Below, piece by piece: positions 32,847 through 41,557 of a stretch of 64,000 bases of DNA. Made by a program: the position numbers and the translations under genes. A model generated the notes under the pieces. The model saw nothing but the letters and a program-made list of their open reading frames with translations, made no database searches and had not been told where the DNA came from. Within the stretch, counting starts at the first letter, position 1; every line of letters starts with the position of its first letter. Source of the stretch: Xanthomarina sp035306705 (GTDB lineage Bacteria > Bacteroidota > Bacteroidia > Flavobacteriales > Flavobacteriaceae); assembly GCF_035306705.1 (NCBI RefSeq), contig NZ_DATGNO010000078.1, positions 1 to 64,000 of the forward strand. The letters are read 5' to 3'.

Positions 32847-34778
32847 ATGAAAAAAACGACTTTTTTATTTTTTGTATTCCTGATGTCTGCCTTCTTTTGG
32901 CAAGGCTATGCACAGACGGGTAATACCTGTGGTGACCCTCTAATAATTACAGGGCTACCCTTCTTAGTTACCGACAACACGTCAAACTATGGCGATGATT
33001 ATGGGCCTGCTGACCGTCCACCTCTTGCTACTGGTGCAGTTGGAAACCCGAACGCCTCTTACCTAGGCGGAGACGATGTGGTGTATAGTTATACTCCTGC
33101 CGCCAATGGATCTATTGATATTTCCGTGACAAATCACGGTACTTGGGCTGGTGTTTTTGTGTTTACAGGATGTCCTTTCGCCAGCACGGTTGGCGGACAT
33201 ACAACTTCATCCTCTTCAACAGAGCTAAAAGTTAATTCTCTCCCTGTTGTTTCTGGAGAGACTTACTATATCGTTATCTCGACTTATGCTGCGCCTCAAT
33301 CTACTTCTTACACTCTTAATGTGAGTGAGAATCTGCCTGATTGTCCTATTCTACAAGCCAATATTGGGGATGCATGTGATGATGGAAATCCAAATACTGT
33401 TGGTGATGTTGTAACAGCAGATTGTGAATGTCTTGGTGAAGCCGCTGGTTCTGATACCTGCGCCGATGCTATAGCTTTAGTTTGTAATGCTAGTCCTGTA
33501 ACCTATTCTCCTGTTGGTTCAACTGCTGTTGCACCGTCAGGATGTTCTATTGGAGCTAATGGTATTTGGTTCTCTTTTTTAGGTACTGGTGCTGATATTA
33601 CCATTAATTCCTCAGCTGATTTTGATCACAAAATGTCCATGCAAACGGGTGCTTGTGGAGCATTAGACTGGATTGCTTGTAAAGATGGTTCTTCTGGTGC
33701 TGAAACTTATACGATTTCATCTACTGTAGCTAATCAAATGTACTATGTGTATGTTGCTCATTTTAGCACTATCACAAATCCTACAGGCACTATCACAATC
33801 AGCCTTGATTGTGCTGTAGTTCCAAATTGTACTGCCCCAGCATTGACTCTTGCAGTTCAAGATGCTGTTGGCGCTCCAATTGTTGATTGTTTAAATACGG
33901 GCGATGAATACTATGTATTGGCAACGCTTTCAGGTGGAGATGGTAACACGTCTTACAATGTATCTGCTAATGCTGGAAATGTAGTTGAAGTAACGGCTAA
34001 TGGCTTTGTTGTTTTAGGTCCATTCGCTCAAGGTGTTGCTGCAAATGTTAATGTTGTTGGTGTTCAGGATCAAGATTGTGTAGTTACAGCAAGTGCTAGT
34101 TCACCTGCATTATGTCCACCGGTTAACAACGATTGCCAAGGTGCTTTACCTCTTGTTTGTGGAGAAACAATTACTGGTAGCACATTTGGAGCAACTGCTT
34201 CGGGATTATCGGCAACATGTGGGAATTACACCTCTTCTACTGCACGCGACCTATTCTATTCTTTTGAAGCGGATGGTTCAAGCAACTATACCATTTCATT
34301 AGATGCGGCTGGTTCTGGATCTTTTGATGGAGTTCTTTTTGTATATTCAGGTGCATGTGGTTCACTTGTAAGCCTTGGTTGTTCAGATTCAGGTAACCCT
34401 GAAGAAATGGAGCTTCTAGTTCCAGCTGCAGGTACTTATATTGTTAGATTTTTCCGTTATTCAGGAACAGGTGATTTTAGCTTAACCACTACTTGTAACT
34501 CATTGTCTATAGAAAACAATAATTTACTATCAGCTGTAAGCTTGTATCCGAACCCAATGAATGGTAATGCATTCTATATTAATGCTCCAAAATTAAATGG
34601 AGAAACGCTTTCAGTAACTGTAAATGACATGCTTGGAAGAGAAATCCAAAACGGCCAGTATGTTATTTCTGATGGTAAGGTAAAAGTAGACCTGAACCAA
34701 GATACAAACGACGGTATTTACCTAGTAACACTTTCTTTAAAAGGAGAGAATCATGTTTTTAGGGTAGTAAAGCGTTAA
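32847..34778 (+). CDS. Secreted multi-domain protein with T9SS type A sorting domain
   Basis: Large predicted extracellular protein, 643 residues. Signal peptide at 1-22 (ending QGYAQ). Three pre-peptidase-C-like beta modules follow, near 26-165 (GDDVVYSYTPAANGSIDISV), 200-325 (ADAIALVCNASPVTYSPVG) and 430-550 (NDCQGALPLVCGETITGSTF), joined by a Cys/Asp-rich linker (DACDDGNPNTVGDVVTADCE) and an Ig-like piece. The C-terminus is a sorting domain: LYPNPMNGNAFYINAP ... GIYLVTLSLKGENHVFRVVKR. No enzyme domain is seen, so a binding or adhesive role is likely (inference). Its codons are more GC-rich than the AT-rich flanks, as usual for coding sequence. Confidence 0.87.
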   Translation: MKKTTFLFFVFLMSAFFWQGYAQTGNTCGDPLIITGLPFLVTDNTSNYGDDYGPADRPPLATGAVGNPNASYLGGDDVVYSYTPAANGSIDISVTNHGTWAGVFVFTGCPFASTVGGHTTSSSSTELKVNSLPVVSGETYYIVISTYAAPQSTSYTLNVSENLPDCPILQANIGDACDDGNPNTVGDVVTADCECLGEAAGSDTCADAIALVCNASPVTYSPVGSTAVAPSGCSIGANGIWFSFLGTGADITINSSADFDHKMSMQTGACGALDWIACKDGSSGAETYTISSTVANQMYYVYVAHFSTITNPTGTITISLDCAVVPNCTAPALTLAVQDAVGAPIVDCLNTGDEYYVLATLSGGDGNTSYNVSANAGNVVEVTANGFVVLGPFAQGVAANVNVVGVQDQDCVVTASASSPALCPPVNNDCQGALPLVCGETITGSTFGATASGLSATCGNYTSSTARDLFYSFEADGSSNYTISLDAAGSGSFDGVLFVYSGACGSLVSLGCSDSGNPEEMELLVPAAGTYIVRFFRYSGTGDFSLTTTCNSLSIENNNLLSAVSLYPNPMNGNAFYINAPKLNGETLSVTVNDMLGREIQNGQYVISDGKVKVDLNQDTNDGIYLVTLSLKGENHVFRVVKR

Positions 34779-34815
34779 TTAATTTATAAGCCATATTTAA
34801 AAATATGGAATAAAA

Positions 34816-34852
34816 TAAAAGAGGGATTCCAGAAATGGATCCCTCTTTTTGG
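34816..34852 (+). terminator. Terminator of the secreted protein gene
   Basis: AAAAGAGGGAT-T-CC / GGATCCCTCTTTT with one bulge around AGAAAT, followed by T-rich sequence, 38 bp past the stop. Confidence 0.8.
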
Positions 34853-35034
34853 TTAAAAGGTAGTAATAGCTAATATGTGTTTATTAAATGTATAGAATTC
34901 CGCTAATTTGTTGAATCACAAAACAACATTCTCTTAAATATTGTTAAAATAAAACTAACTTCAGCTGCTTCTAAGATTAAAAAATTAGATTTGTGATATT
35001 AGGAAGGATCCTTAACTACTAGATCTCAATTTTA

Positions 35035-36093
35035 ATGAAAAAAAGATACATTCTTTTCACGCTTATTATCTGCGGAATAGTTGCGCTTATTGCCTACCGA
35101 ATCAGTGCAAATTCTAAAGCCAGCGGTCCAAAAAACGCACAAAGAACAATCAACGTCATGGGCGTTGAGGGGAAAGTCCTCAAAGCCGAAAAATTTGCTG
35201 AGAACCTGACCCTTTCAGGTACCTTGGAAGCCAATGAGGAAATTCAAATTAGAAGTGAAATTTCAGGAATTGTAGAAAGCATCAATTTTGAAGAAGGGAA
35301 AAAGGTTTCAAAAGGGCAAATTCTTTTTAGAGTGAATGATATAGAGCTACGTGCCCAATTATCGCAAGTAAAAACAGCCCAACAGTTAGCTTCTGAAAAT
35401 CAGAGAAGAGCCAAACTTTTATTGGATAAGCAGGCTATAAGCCAGGAGGAATTTGATGTAGCCAACGCCGATTTTGAATCTGCACGCGCCCAATCCGACC
35501 TCATAGCAGCGCAATTATCAAAAACAACTGTTCGTGCGCCTTTTGCTGGAACCATAGGTTTACGCTCTATTTCTAAAGGTACTTATGTAACACCTTCAAC
35601 GCCAATTGCCAATTTGGTTAATACAAGTCAATTAAAACTCACATTTGCTATTCCAGAAAAATATGTTTCGCGAATGAAAGTAGGCACCTCCTTGACCTTT
35701 ACTACATCCGATTCCAAAGAAGAACATACTGCAAAAATTTACGCCTTAGAGCCTCAAGTGGACATTGCCACAAGAACTTTAAGGATGAGAGCTATCGCAG
35801 AAAATAAGGACGATAAATTGTATCCAGGAACTTTTGCTAACGTAAGCTTACCGCTTGAAACCGTTAAGGATGCTTTACTTGTTCCAACAGAAGCCTTGAT
35901 TCCTATCCAAAACGGAAAAAAGATATTTGTAGCAGAAAATGGAAAAGCTAGAGAAGTAGTGGTGGAAACTGGAGCAAGAACAGACAGTGAGGTGCGTGTG
36001 CTTTCAGGAATTAAAGTAGGAGATACCATTTTAACTTCTGGAGTTATGTCGCTCCGAAATGGCACGCCAATAAAAGTGAATTTAAAGAATTAA
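35035..36093 (+). CDS. RND efflux periplasmic adaptor (membrane fusion protein)
   Basis: Links an inner-membrane RND pump to an outer-membrane channel. 352 residues: an N-terminal membrane anchor (ILFTLIICGIVALIAYRI), lipoyl halves (SGTLEANEEIQIRSEISGIV and KTTVRAPFAGTIGLRSISKG), a short coiled-coil hairpin between them (LLDKQAISQEEFDVANADFE), then beta-barrel and membrane-proximal domains. First gene of a three-gene efflux operon; the pump starts 8 bp later. No regulator gene is next to it. Substrate unknown. Confidence 0.92.
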   Translation: MKKRYILFTLIICGIVALIAYRISANSKASGPKNAQRTINVMGVEGKVLKAEKFAENLTLSGTLEANEEIQIRSEISGIVESINFEEGKKVSKGQILFRVNDIELRAQLSQVKTAQQLASENQRRAKLLLDKQAISQEEFDVANADFESARAQSDLIAAQLSKTTVRAPFAGTIGLRSISKGTYVTPSTPIANLVNTSQLKLTFAIPEKYVSRMKVGTSLTFTTSDSKEEHTAKIYALEPQVDIATRTLRMRAIAENKDDKLYPGTFANVSLPLETVKDALLVPTEALIPIQNGKKIFVAENGKAREVVVETGARTDSEVRVLSGIKVGDTILTSGVMSLRNGTPIKVNLKN

Positions 36094-36101
36094 TCTAAAC
36101 G

Positions 36102-39100
36102 ATGAGTTTATCTACCTTAAGTATTAAACGTCCTGTATTGGCTATAGTCATGAATTTGACCATTATGCTCTTTGGGATTATTGGCTTTACTTATCTTGGA
36201 GTACGGGAATTTCCTTCTATCGATCCAGCACAAATATCTGTAAGTACCAGTTATTCGGGTGCAAATGCTGATATTATTGAATCCCAAATTACAGAACCTC
36301 TAGAAAAGGCCATCAATGGTATTGATGGGATCAGGAATATTACGTCTTCAAGTAACCAAGGTTCCAGTAGAATTAGTATTGAATTCAACCTAGATAAAGA
36401 TCTTGAAGAGGCTGCCAATGATGTGCGTGATAAAGTATCACAAGCCATAAGAAGTTTACCTCAAGATATTGATGCCGCACCTGTGGTTTCAAAGGCTGAT
36501 GCCGATTCTCGTGCTATTATTTCCATGACAGTTCAAAGTGATAATAGAAACATTTTGGAGCTTACAGATTATGCGGATAATGTTTTAGCCCAACGTTTGC
36601 AAACTATTCCTGGAGTTAGTAGCGTCCAAATTTGGGGACAGCGCAAGTATGCCATGCGTTTATGGATCGATCCTTTAAAATTAGCATCTTATGGTGTTAC
36701 TGTATCTGAAGTAAGAAAAGCGTTATTATCTCAAAACGTCGAGTTGCCTTCAGGTAAATTAACGGGAGCCAATACCGAATTGACCATAAAAACGATCGGC
36801 AATTTATCTACCGAAGAAGAATTTAATGATATAATCATCTTCGCTGAAGATGGGAAAGTGGTGCGTTTTAGTGATATAGGAAACGCCACTTTGGAAGCCG
36901 AAAATATGGAAACCAAGTTGAGCGACTCTGGGCAGCCTATGGTTGCTTTGGCCATTGTACCACAACCTGGAACCAATTATGTGGCCATAGCGGACGCCTT
37001 CTATGAGGAATTTGAGAAACTTAAAAAGGATTTGCCAGCCGACTTTAAGTTGAACATTGTGATTGACGATACCATATTTGTTAAACGTGCCATCACCGAG
37101 GTTGTTGAGACTTTAGCGATTTCTATTGTTTTGGTTATTTTGGTCATCTTTTTCTTCTTTAGAAATTGGTCCATTGCCATGCGTCCACTAATCGATATTC
37201 CGGTATCCTTAATTGCCACATTTTTTATCATGTGGATGTTTGGGTTTTCTATAAATGTATTGACATTGCTTGCTATCGTACTTGCCACAGGATTGGTGGT
37301 CGACGACGGGATTGTGGTTACAGAAAACATCTATAAGAAAGTGGAAGAAGGCATGTCGCCAATTGAGGCCGCGATAAAAGGTTCCAATGAGATTTTCTTT
37401 GCAGTTATTTCTATTTCAGTAACTCTGGCAGCCGTATTTCTTCCTGTTATTTTCTTGGAAGGTTTTGTGGGCCGATTGTTTAGGGAATTTGGTGTTGTTA
37501 TTGGTGCTGCGGTATTAATTTCAGCATTCGTCTCCTTGTCATTAACGCCCATGTTGAATGCCTATTTGATGAAACCTGGGAAGCAGAATGAAACTAAGTT
37601 TTATTTATATACAGAACCATTTTTTGTGAAGATGAATAAAACCTATGCCAGTTTATTGGAAAAATTCATGAGGAATAAATGGTGGAGCTTTCCTGTATTA
37701 GCTATCTGTATTGTGATGATTGGGTTGTTTTATAGTTTGCTTCAAAAGGAAACAGCACCTTATGATGATAGAAGTTATATTGGACTAAATGTAACGGCTC
37801 CAGAAGGTGTATCCTATGAATATATGGATCGGTTTATGACAGAGATGACCGATTTAATCAATGACTCTATTCCAGAAAAAAAGGTGAGTTTGATTATTAC
37901 TTCTCCAGGTTGGGGAGCATCGTCTGTCAATAGTGGCCGTGCTACCATTGCATTAGTGGATCCTAGTGAGCGCAAGCGTTCACAAAAAGAAATTGCTGAA
38001 GATCTCTCTCGATGGACCAAAAACTATGAAAATGCCCGGGTAAGTGTTTCAGAAACACCAACCATTGCTGTAAACAGAAGAGGAGGGATGCCAATTCAAT
38101 ACATCATTCAAGCACAGAATTTCGAGAAATTACAAGAAAAAATTCCTGAGTTTATGGAAGAAGCGGGAAACAATCCAGTTTTTTCCAATACCGATGTGAA
38201 TTTAAAATTCAACAAACCTGAAATCTATGTTACTATTAATCGTGATAAGGCAAAGAATTTGGGCGTTTCCGTTTTAGACGTTGCACAAACATTACAACTA
38301 TCATTAAGTGGTCAACGTTTCGGTTATTTCATGATGAATGGCAAGCAATACCAAGTTATAGGACAGTTTGACAAGAAGGATCGGAGCAAGCCTATGGATC
38401 TTAGATCCATGTATGTGAAAAATGATAAAGGAGAATTGATCCAAATGGATAATTTAGTGACAACCGAAGAACATAGTAGTCCGCCACAACTCTATCACAA
38501 CAACCGTTACATGTCTGCCACGGTTTCTGCAAGTTTAGCACCAGGGATGAGTATTAGTGATGGTATTGATGCCATGGAGAGTATTCGAGCGAAGGTTCTG
38601 GACGATTCTTTTACTACCGATTTAGGTGGTGAATCTCGAGATTTTGTGGAAAGTAGTTCTAATACAATGTTCGCTTTTGGATTGGCATTATTACTTATAT
38701 TTCTTATTTTATCAGCACAATTTGAAAGTTTTATAGATCCATTTATTATTATTTTAACAGTGCCAATGGCTGTTGCTGGCGCCTTGTTTTCACTATGGCT
38801 CTTTGGTCAGACCTGGAATATTTTCAGTCAAATTGGAACCATCATGTTAATTGGACTCGTTACTAAAAACGGTATTTTAATTGTGGAATTTGCCAACCAA
38901 CTTCGACAGGAAGGTGTGGAAAAACATGAGGCTATTTTAAAAGCTTCAGAGTCAAGACTACGTCCTATTTTAATGACGAGTTTAACCATTGCTTTAGGTG
39001 CCCTGCCAATTGCAATATCGTTTGGAGCTGCTTCTACAAGTCGTATTGGTATGGGAGTTGTTATTATTGGAGGCACAATGTTTTCCCTTGTTCTTACTTT

Positions 39101-39191
39101 ATTCATCATTCCTTCTATTTATATGATGTGGTCGAGAAAGAGAAAACACCGTCCAGAATTTGATAAAATTGATAGTTATGAAAACGTTTAA
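36102..39191 (+). CDS. RND efflux pump, inner-membrane transporter
   Basis: Proton-driven exporter of the AcrB/MexF (HAE1) type. 1029 residues, full length, with 12 helices and two large periplasmic loops. Seen: LSIKRPVLAIVMNLTIMLFG at the start, the proton-relay pair in helix 4 GLVVDDGIVVTENI (Asp-Asp) and the helix-10 Lys in LIGLVTKNGILIVEF, plus AFGLALLLIFLILSAQFESF. All essential charged residues are in place. The outer-membrane factor gene overlaps its 3' end by 14 bp. Confidence 0.95.
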   Translation: MSLSTLSIKRPVLAIVMNLTIMLFGIIGFTYLGVREFPSIDPAQISVSTSYSGANADIIESQITEPLEKAINGIDGIRNITSSSNQGSSRISIEFNLDKDLEEAANDVRDKVSQAIRSLPQDIDAAPVVSKADADSRAIISMTVQSDNRNILELTDYADNVLAQRLQTIPGVSSVQIWGQRKYAMRLWIDPLKLASYGVTVSEVRKALLSQNVELPSGKLTGANTELTIKTIGNLSTEEEFNDIIIFAEDGKVVRFSDIGNATLEAENMETKLSDSGQPMVALAIVPQPGTNYVAIADAFYEEFEKLKKDLPADFKLNIVIDDTIFVKRAITEVVETLAISIVLVILVIFFFFRNWSIAMRPLIDIPVSLIATFFIMWMFGFSINVLTLLAIVLATGLVVDDGIVVTENIYKKVEEGMSPIEAAIKGSNEIFFAVISISVTLAAVFLPVIFLEGFVGRLFREFGVVIGAAVLISAFVSLSLTPMLNAYLMKPGKQNETKFYLYTEPFFVKMNKTYASLLEKFMRNKWWSFPVLAICIVMIGLFYSLLQKETAPYDDRSYIGLNVTAPEGVSYEYMDRFMTEMTDLINDSIPEKKVSLIITSPGWGASSVNSGRATIALVDPSERKRSQKEIAEDLSRWTKNYENARVSVSETPTIAVNRRGGMPIQYIIQAQNFEKLQEKIPEFMEEAGNNPVFSNTDVNLKFNKPEIYVTINRDKAKNLGVSVLDVAQTLQLSLSGQRFGYFMMNGKQYQVIGQFDKKDRSKPMDLRSMYVKNDKGELIQMDNLVTTEEHSSPPQLYHNNRYMSATVSASLAPGMSISDGIDAMESIRAKVLDDSFTTDLGGESRDFVESSSNTMFAFGLALLLIFLILSAQFESFIDPFIIILTVPMAVAGALFSLWLFGQTWNIFSQIGTIMLIGLVTKNGILIVEFANQLRQEGVEKHEAILKASESRLRPILMTSLTIALGALPIAISFGAASTSRIGMGVVIIGGTMFSLVLTLFIIPSIYMMWSRKRKHRPEFDKIDSYENV

Positions 39192-40497
39192 TCTCTGGCC
39201 ACTATATTTATGTATCTGTTTGGGAATATTCTCCCTTAAAACACATGCACAGGAATTGTTGACACTTGAACAAGCTGTTGAAATTACCTTGGAAAACAAT
39301 TACGACATTCGCTTGGCAAAGAATGAACTAAGGGTGGATTCTCTTGGTGTAAGTCCCGGCTTAGCAGGAATGCTTCCACGAGTTTTTGCACAGGCAAACA
39401 CTAATAATAGCATCCAAAACATTACGCAAACACGTTCTGATGGCAACGTTATAGAATTGGATAATGCTCGAAACAACAGTTTTAATTATGGTGTTGGATT
39501 GGATTGGACCATTTTTGATGGTTTAAGCATGTTTGCACGCTACGACCGATTAAAAGAGCTTGAAAACTTGGGGAAGGCAGAATTGCAAAGCACCTTATTA
39601 AATCAAGTGAGCGCTGTTATGAGTACGTATTACGATTTGGTCCAACAACAACAGCAATTAACCGCTTTAGACAGTACGCTAGTGATTTCGAGACAGCGCG
39701 TAGAACTTGCGGATAACCGATTTAGTATTGGTAAAGCATCCAAGTTAGAAGTACTCAATGCAAAAGTAGATTTAAATACAGACAAGACGCATTATGTCAA
39801 TCAAAGTGAATTGTATGTCAATACGAAGATCCGACTGAATGAAATTATGGCTAGAGATCCAAAAATCGAATTTAAAGTGGTGGATGATGTTTTGATTGCC
39901 GATAATTTGAAATTGGATGATTTGGAACAATTGTCTATGACCCAAAACCCAGAATTACAGAGGCAACTTATAAATAAGCGTATTTCCGAACTGGAGTTAA
40001 AGCAGATTAAGGGCAATCGCTTTCCAAAAATATCTGCAATAACAGGATATAATTTCAATAATTCAGAATCGAGCTTGGGCTTTACCACAAAAAATAATGC
40101 CCAAGGTTGGAACTACGGATTTGCAGCCAGTATTGATATCTTTAACGGTTCCAACCAAAACAGGAATGAAAAAATAGCAAAGGTCCAAATTGAAAACACA
40201 ACTCTTGCCATTGCCCAACAAAAACAAACTATTATATCGCAATTAAATAGCGCATTCCAAACCTATTTAACGAATTTAAATTTGATAGATTTAGAAACGC
40301 ACAATGAAGAAATTGCAAAGGAAAACCTGGATATTACTTTGGCTAAATATAAAATAGGAACCATTCCAACCATCGAGTTTAGAGCGGCACAACTTAATTA
40401 TATTAGAGCCACCTTGCGTTTGAGTCATGCCAAATACGAAGCAAAACTATCAGAGATTACATTAAAGCAACTCACAGGAAATTTATCATTCCAATAG
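39178..40497 (+). CDS. TolC-family outer-membrane efflux protein
   Basis: Outer-membrane channel completing the RND tripartite pump. The ATG at 39178 (MKTFNLWPLYLCICLGIFSLKTHAQ) gives a proper signal peptide and 439 residues; it overlaps the pump gene by 14 bp, indicating coupling. Seen: paired OEP repeats rich in long helices (LTLEQAVEITLENNYDIRLA, then LEQLSMTQNPELQRQLINKR; AQLNYIRATLRLSHAKYEAK at the end). Last gene of the operon. Confidence 0.92.
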   Translation: MKTFNLWPLYLCICLGIFSLKTHAQELLTLEQAVEITLENNYDIRLAKNELRVDSLGVSPGLAGMLPRVFAQANTNNSIQNITQTRSDGNVIELDNARNNSFNYGVGLDWTIFDGLSMFARYDRLKELENLGKAELQSTLLNQVSAVMSTYYDLVQQQQQLTALDSTLVISRQRVELADNRFSIGKASKLEVLNAKVDLNTDKTHYVNQSELYVNTKIRLNEIMARDPKIEFKVVDDVLIADNLKLDDLEQLSMTQNPELQRQLINKRISELELKQIKGNRFPKISAITGYNFNNSESSLGFTTKNNAQGWNYGFAASIDIFNGSNQNRNEKIAKVQIENTTLAIAQQKQTIISQLNSAFQTYLTNLNLIDLETHNEEIAKENLDITLAKYKIGTIPTIEFRAAQLNYIRATLRLSHAKYEAKLSEITLKQLTGNLSFQ

Positions 40498-40534
40498 GAT
40501 AAATAATCTTTTTTTACATTTAAAATCCCGTACG

Positions 40535-40554
40535 GACAGGTCGCGACCTGTCCC
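40535..40554. repeat. Perfect 20-bp palindrome
   Basis: GGACAGGTCGCGACCTGTCC is fully self-complementary and lies 38 bp after the outer-membrane factor stop codon, at the head of the tandem array. It has no T-run, so it is not a standard terminator. Confidence 0.8.
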
Positions 40555-40558
40555 AAAT

Positions 40559-40672
40559 CAACAGGAAGAATCCTTCCGTTAATAGGAAGAATCCTTCCTT
40601 TAACAGGAAGAACCCTTCCGAGGTTAACAGGAAGAACCCAACCTAAATTAAAAGGAAGAATCTATATACCTA
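40559..40672. repeat. Short tandem array of about 21-bp hairpin units
   Basis: Five units of the form TTAACAGGAAGAATCCTTCCG start near 40559, 40580, 40601, 40625 and 40648, with 0-3 extra bases and increasing decay at the right end. Each of the first three units contains GGAAG-AA(T/C)-C-CTTCC, so it can fold on itself. It is intergenic, too short and too regular to be CRISPR, and has no reading frame. Confidence 0.75.
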
Positions 40673-40682
40673 TATGAAATCA

Positions 40683-40700
40683 ATGGAGCACCCGCTCCAT
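40683..40700. repeat. Perfect 7-bp hairpin
   Basis: ATGGAGC-ACCC-GCTCCAT: seven-base stem with a 4-base loop, after the tandem array and 71 bp before the next gene. It has no T-run and could be a leader hairpin or part of the repeat cluster. Confidence 0.5.
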
Positions 40701-40770
40701 CCAAGAATGATAAAACAACCCATAATCCAACCTATTGTTTTATATTTAAGAACCTCTTAGAAATTAAATT

Positions 40771-41106
40771 ATGAAATTACTTATTAGCTTATTTTTAGTT
40801 TTATTTTTTGGACTAACCTGTTCTGCACAAAAAATATTTTCGGTTCAATATGCCAATCAAGCAGATGTAAAAGTGTTTGTAGTAGACTATGAAAATCAAG
40901 CCGACTTAAAGGTTTATAAGGTAAAATACGCCAATCAAGTTGGGAAAAATAATGGAAAATGGTTTTTTACGGAATATGCCAATCAAGCCGATAAAAAAAT
41001 CTATTATGTAGATTATCAAAACCAAGCCGATTTAAAAATTTACTTTGTTGATTATGAAAATCAAGCAGGATGGCGAGATAAATCAAAACAGCATTTAATG
41101 TATTAA
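40771..41106 (+). CDS. Exported YxNQAD-repeat protein (DUF6150-like)
   Basis: 111 residues, function unknown. Signal peptide at 1-19 (MKLLISLFLVLFFGLTCSA). The mature part is almost only a short repeat, six times Tyr-x-Asn-Gln-(Ala/Val)-(Asp/Gly), for example VFVVDYENQADLKVYKV and IYYVDYQNQADLKIYFV. Each repeat looks like one beta strand and a turn, so a small repetitive beta fold in the periplasm or outside is likely. It resembles what I know as DUF6150, but a profile search would be needed to confirm. Confidence 0.8.
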   Translation: MKLLISLFLVLFFGLTCSAQKIFSVQYANQADVKVFVVDYENQADLKVYKVKYANQVGKNNGKWFFTEYANQADKKIYYVDYQNQADLKIYFVDYENQAGWRDKSKQHLMY

Positions 41107-41217
41107 GACTTTAGTTTCTTGACTAAAATTCTTTTTTATAAATTGCTAATCTGTTTTAAACTTCATAGAAATTACAAAGGTTTTGGCGATTTTAAAGTGT
41201 ATTTCAAACCCAAAACT

Positions 41218-41361
41218 CTATTCTTTCGACTTTTTAATAATAGCTTTTAGGCGTTCTTTTCGAAGCTCTTTTTCTGCTTTTTTCTTATTAATATGTCTAT
41301 TGAGCAGCTTGGTGTGCTTGGCCTTGTTTTTAGTGTTTTTCTGACCTTTAGGTTTTGGCAT
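41218..41361 (-). CDS. 47-residue very basic protein, hypothetical
   Basis: ATG at 41361 to TAG at 41218. The product starts MPKPKGQKNTKNKAKHTKLL and continues NRHINKKKAEKELRKERLKA to IIKKSKE: about 40% Lys/Arg, with a helical C-terminal half. Such a composition with a clean start and stop, and isolation between two plus-strand genes, suggests a real small gene; I recall similar short basic proteins in flavobacteria but cannot name the family. It could bind nucleic acid or ribosomes (inference). Confidence 0.6.
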   Translation of the reverse strand: MPKPKGQKNTKNKAKHTKLLNRHINKKKAEKELRKERLKAIIKKSKE

Positions 41362-41557
41362 GAGCTTCTGTTTTAATTCAAGCTGAAGTTTAGTTAAAAA
41401 AGCTTAAATTTTCTATCAAAAGTATTGAATTTAGAGCTTAAAACTCAAGTTTTAGCTAAATTTAAATCTCATATTTCTGTTTTAGAGTTATTAATATACG
41501 TTTTAAAGTGCATTCACAGTTATTAAAATAATAAATTTGTAATTCAAAAAATACTGC

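Noticed and set aside
37001..37330. Antisense open frames across the RND pump and TamB genes
   Set aside because: Low-complexity Ser/Thr/Ile-rich shadows of strongly supported plus-strand genes.
40559..40672. CRISPR array
   Set aside because: Units are about 21 bp and directly adjacent without spacers, and no cas genes are in the window.
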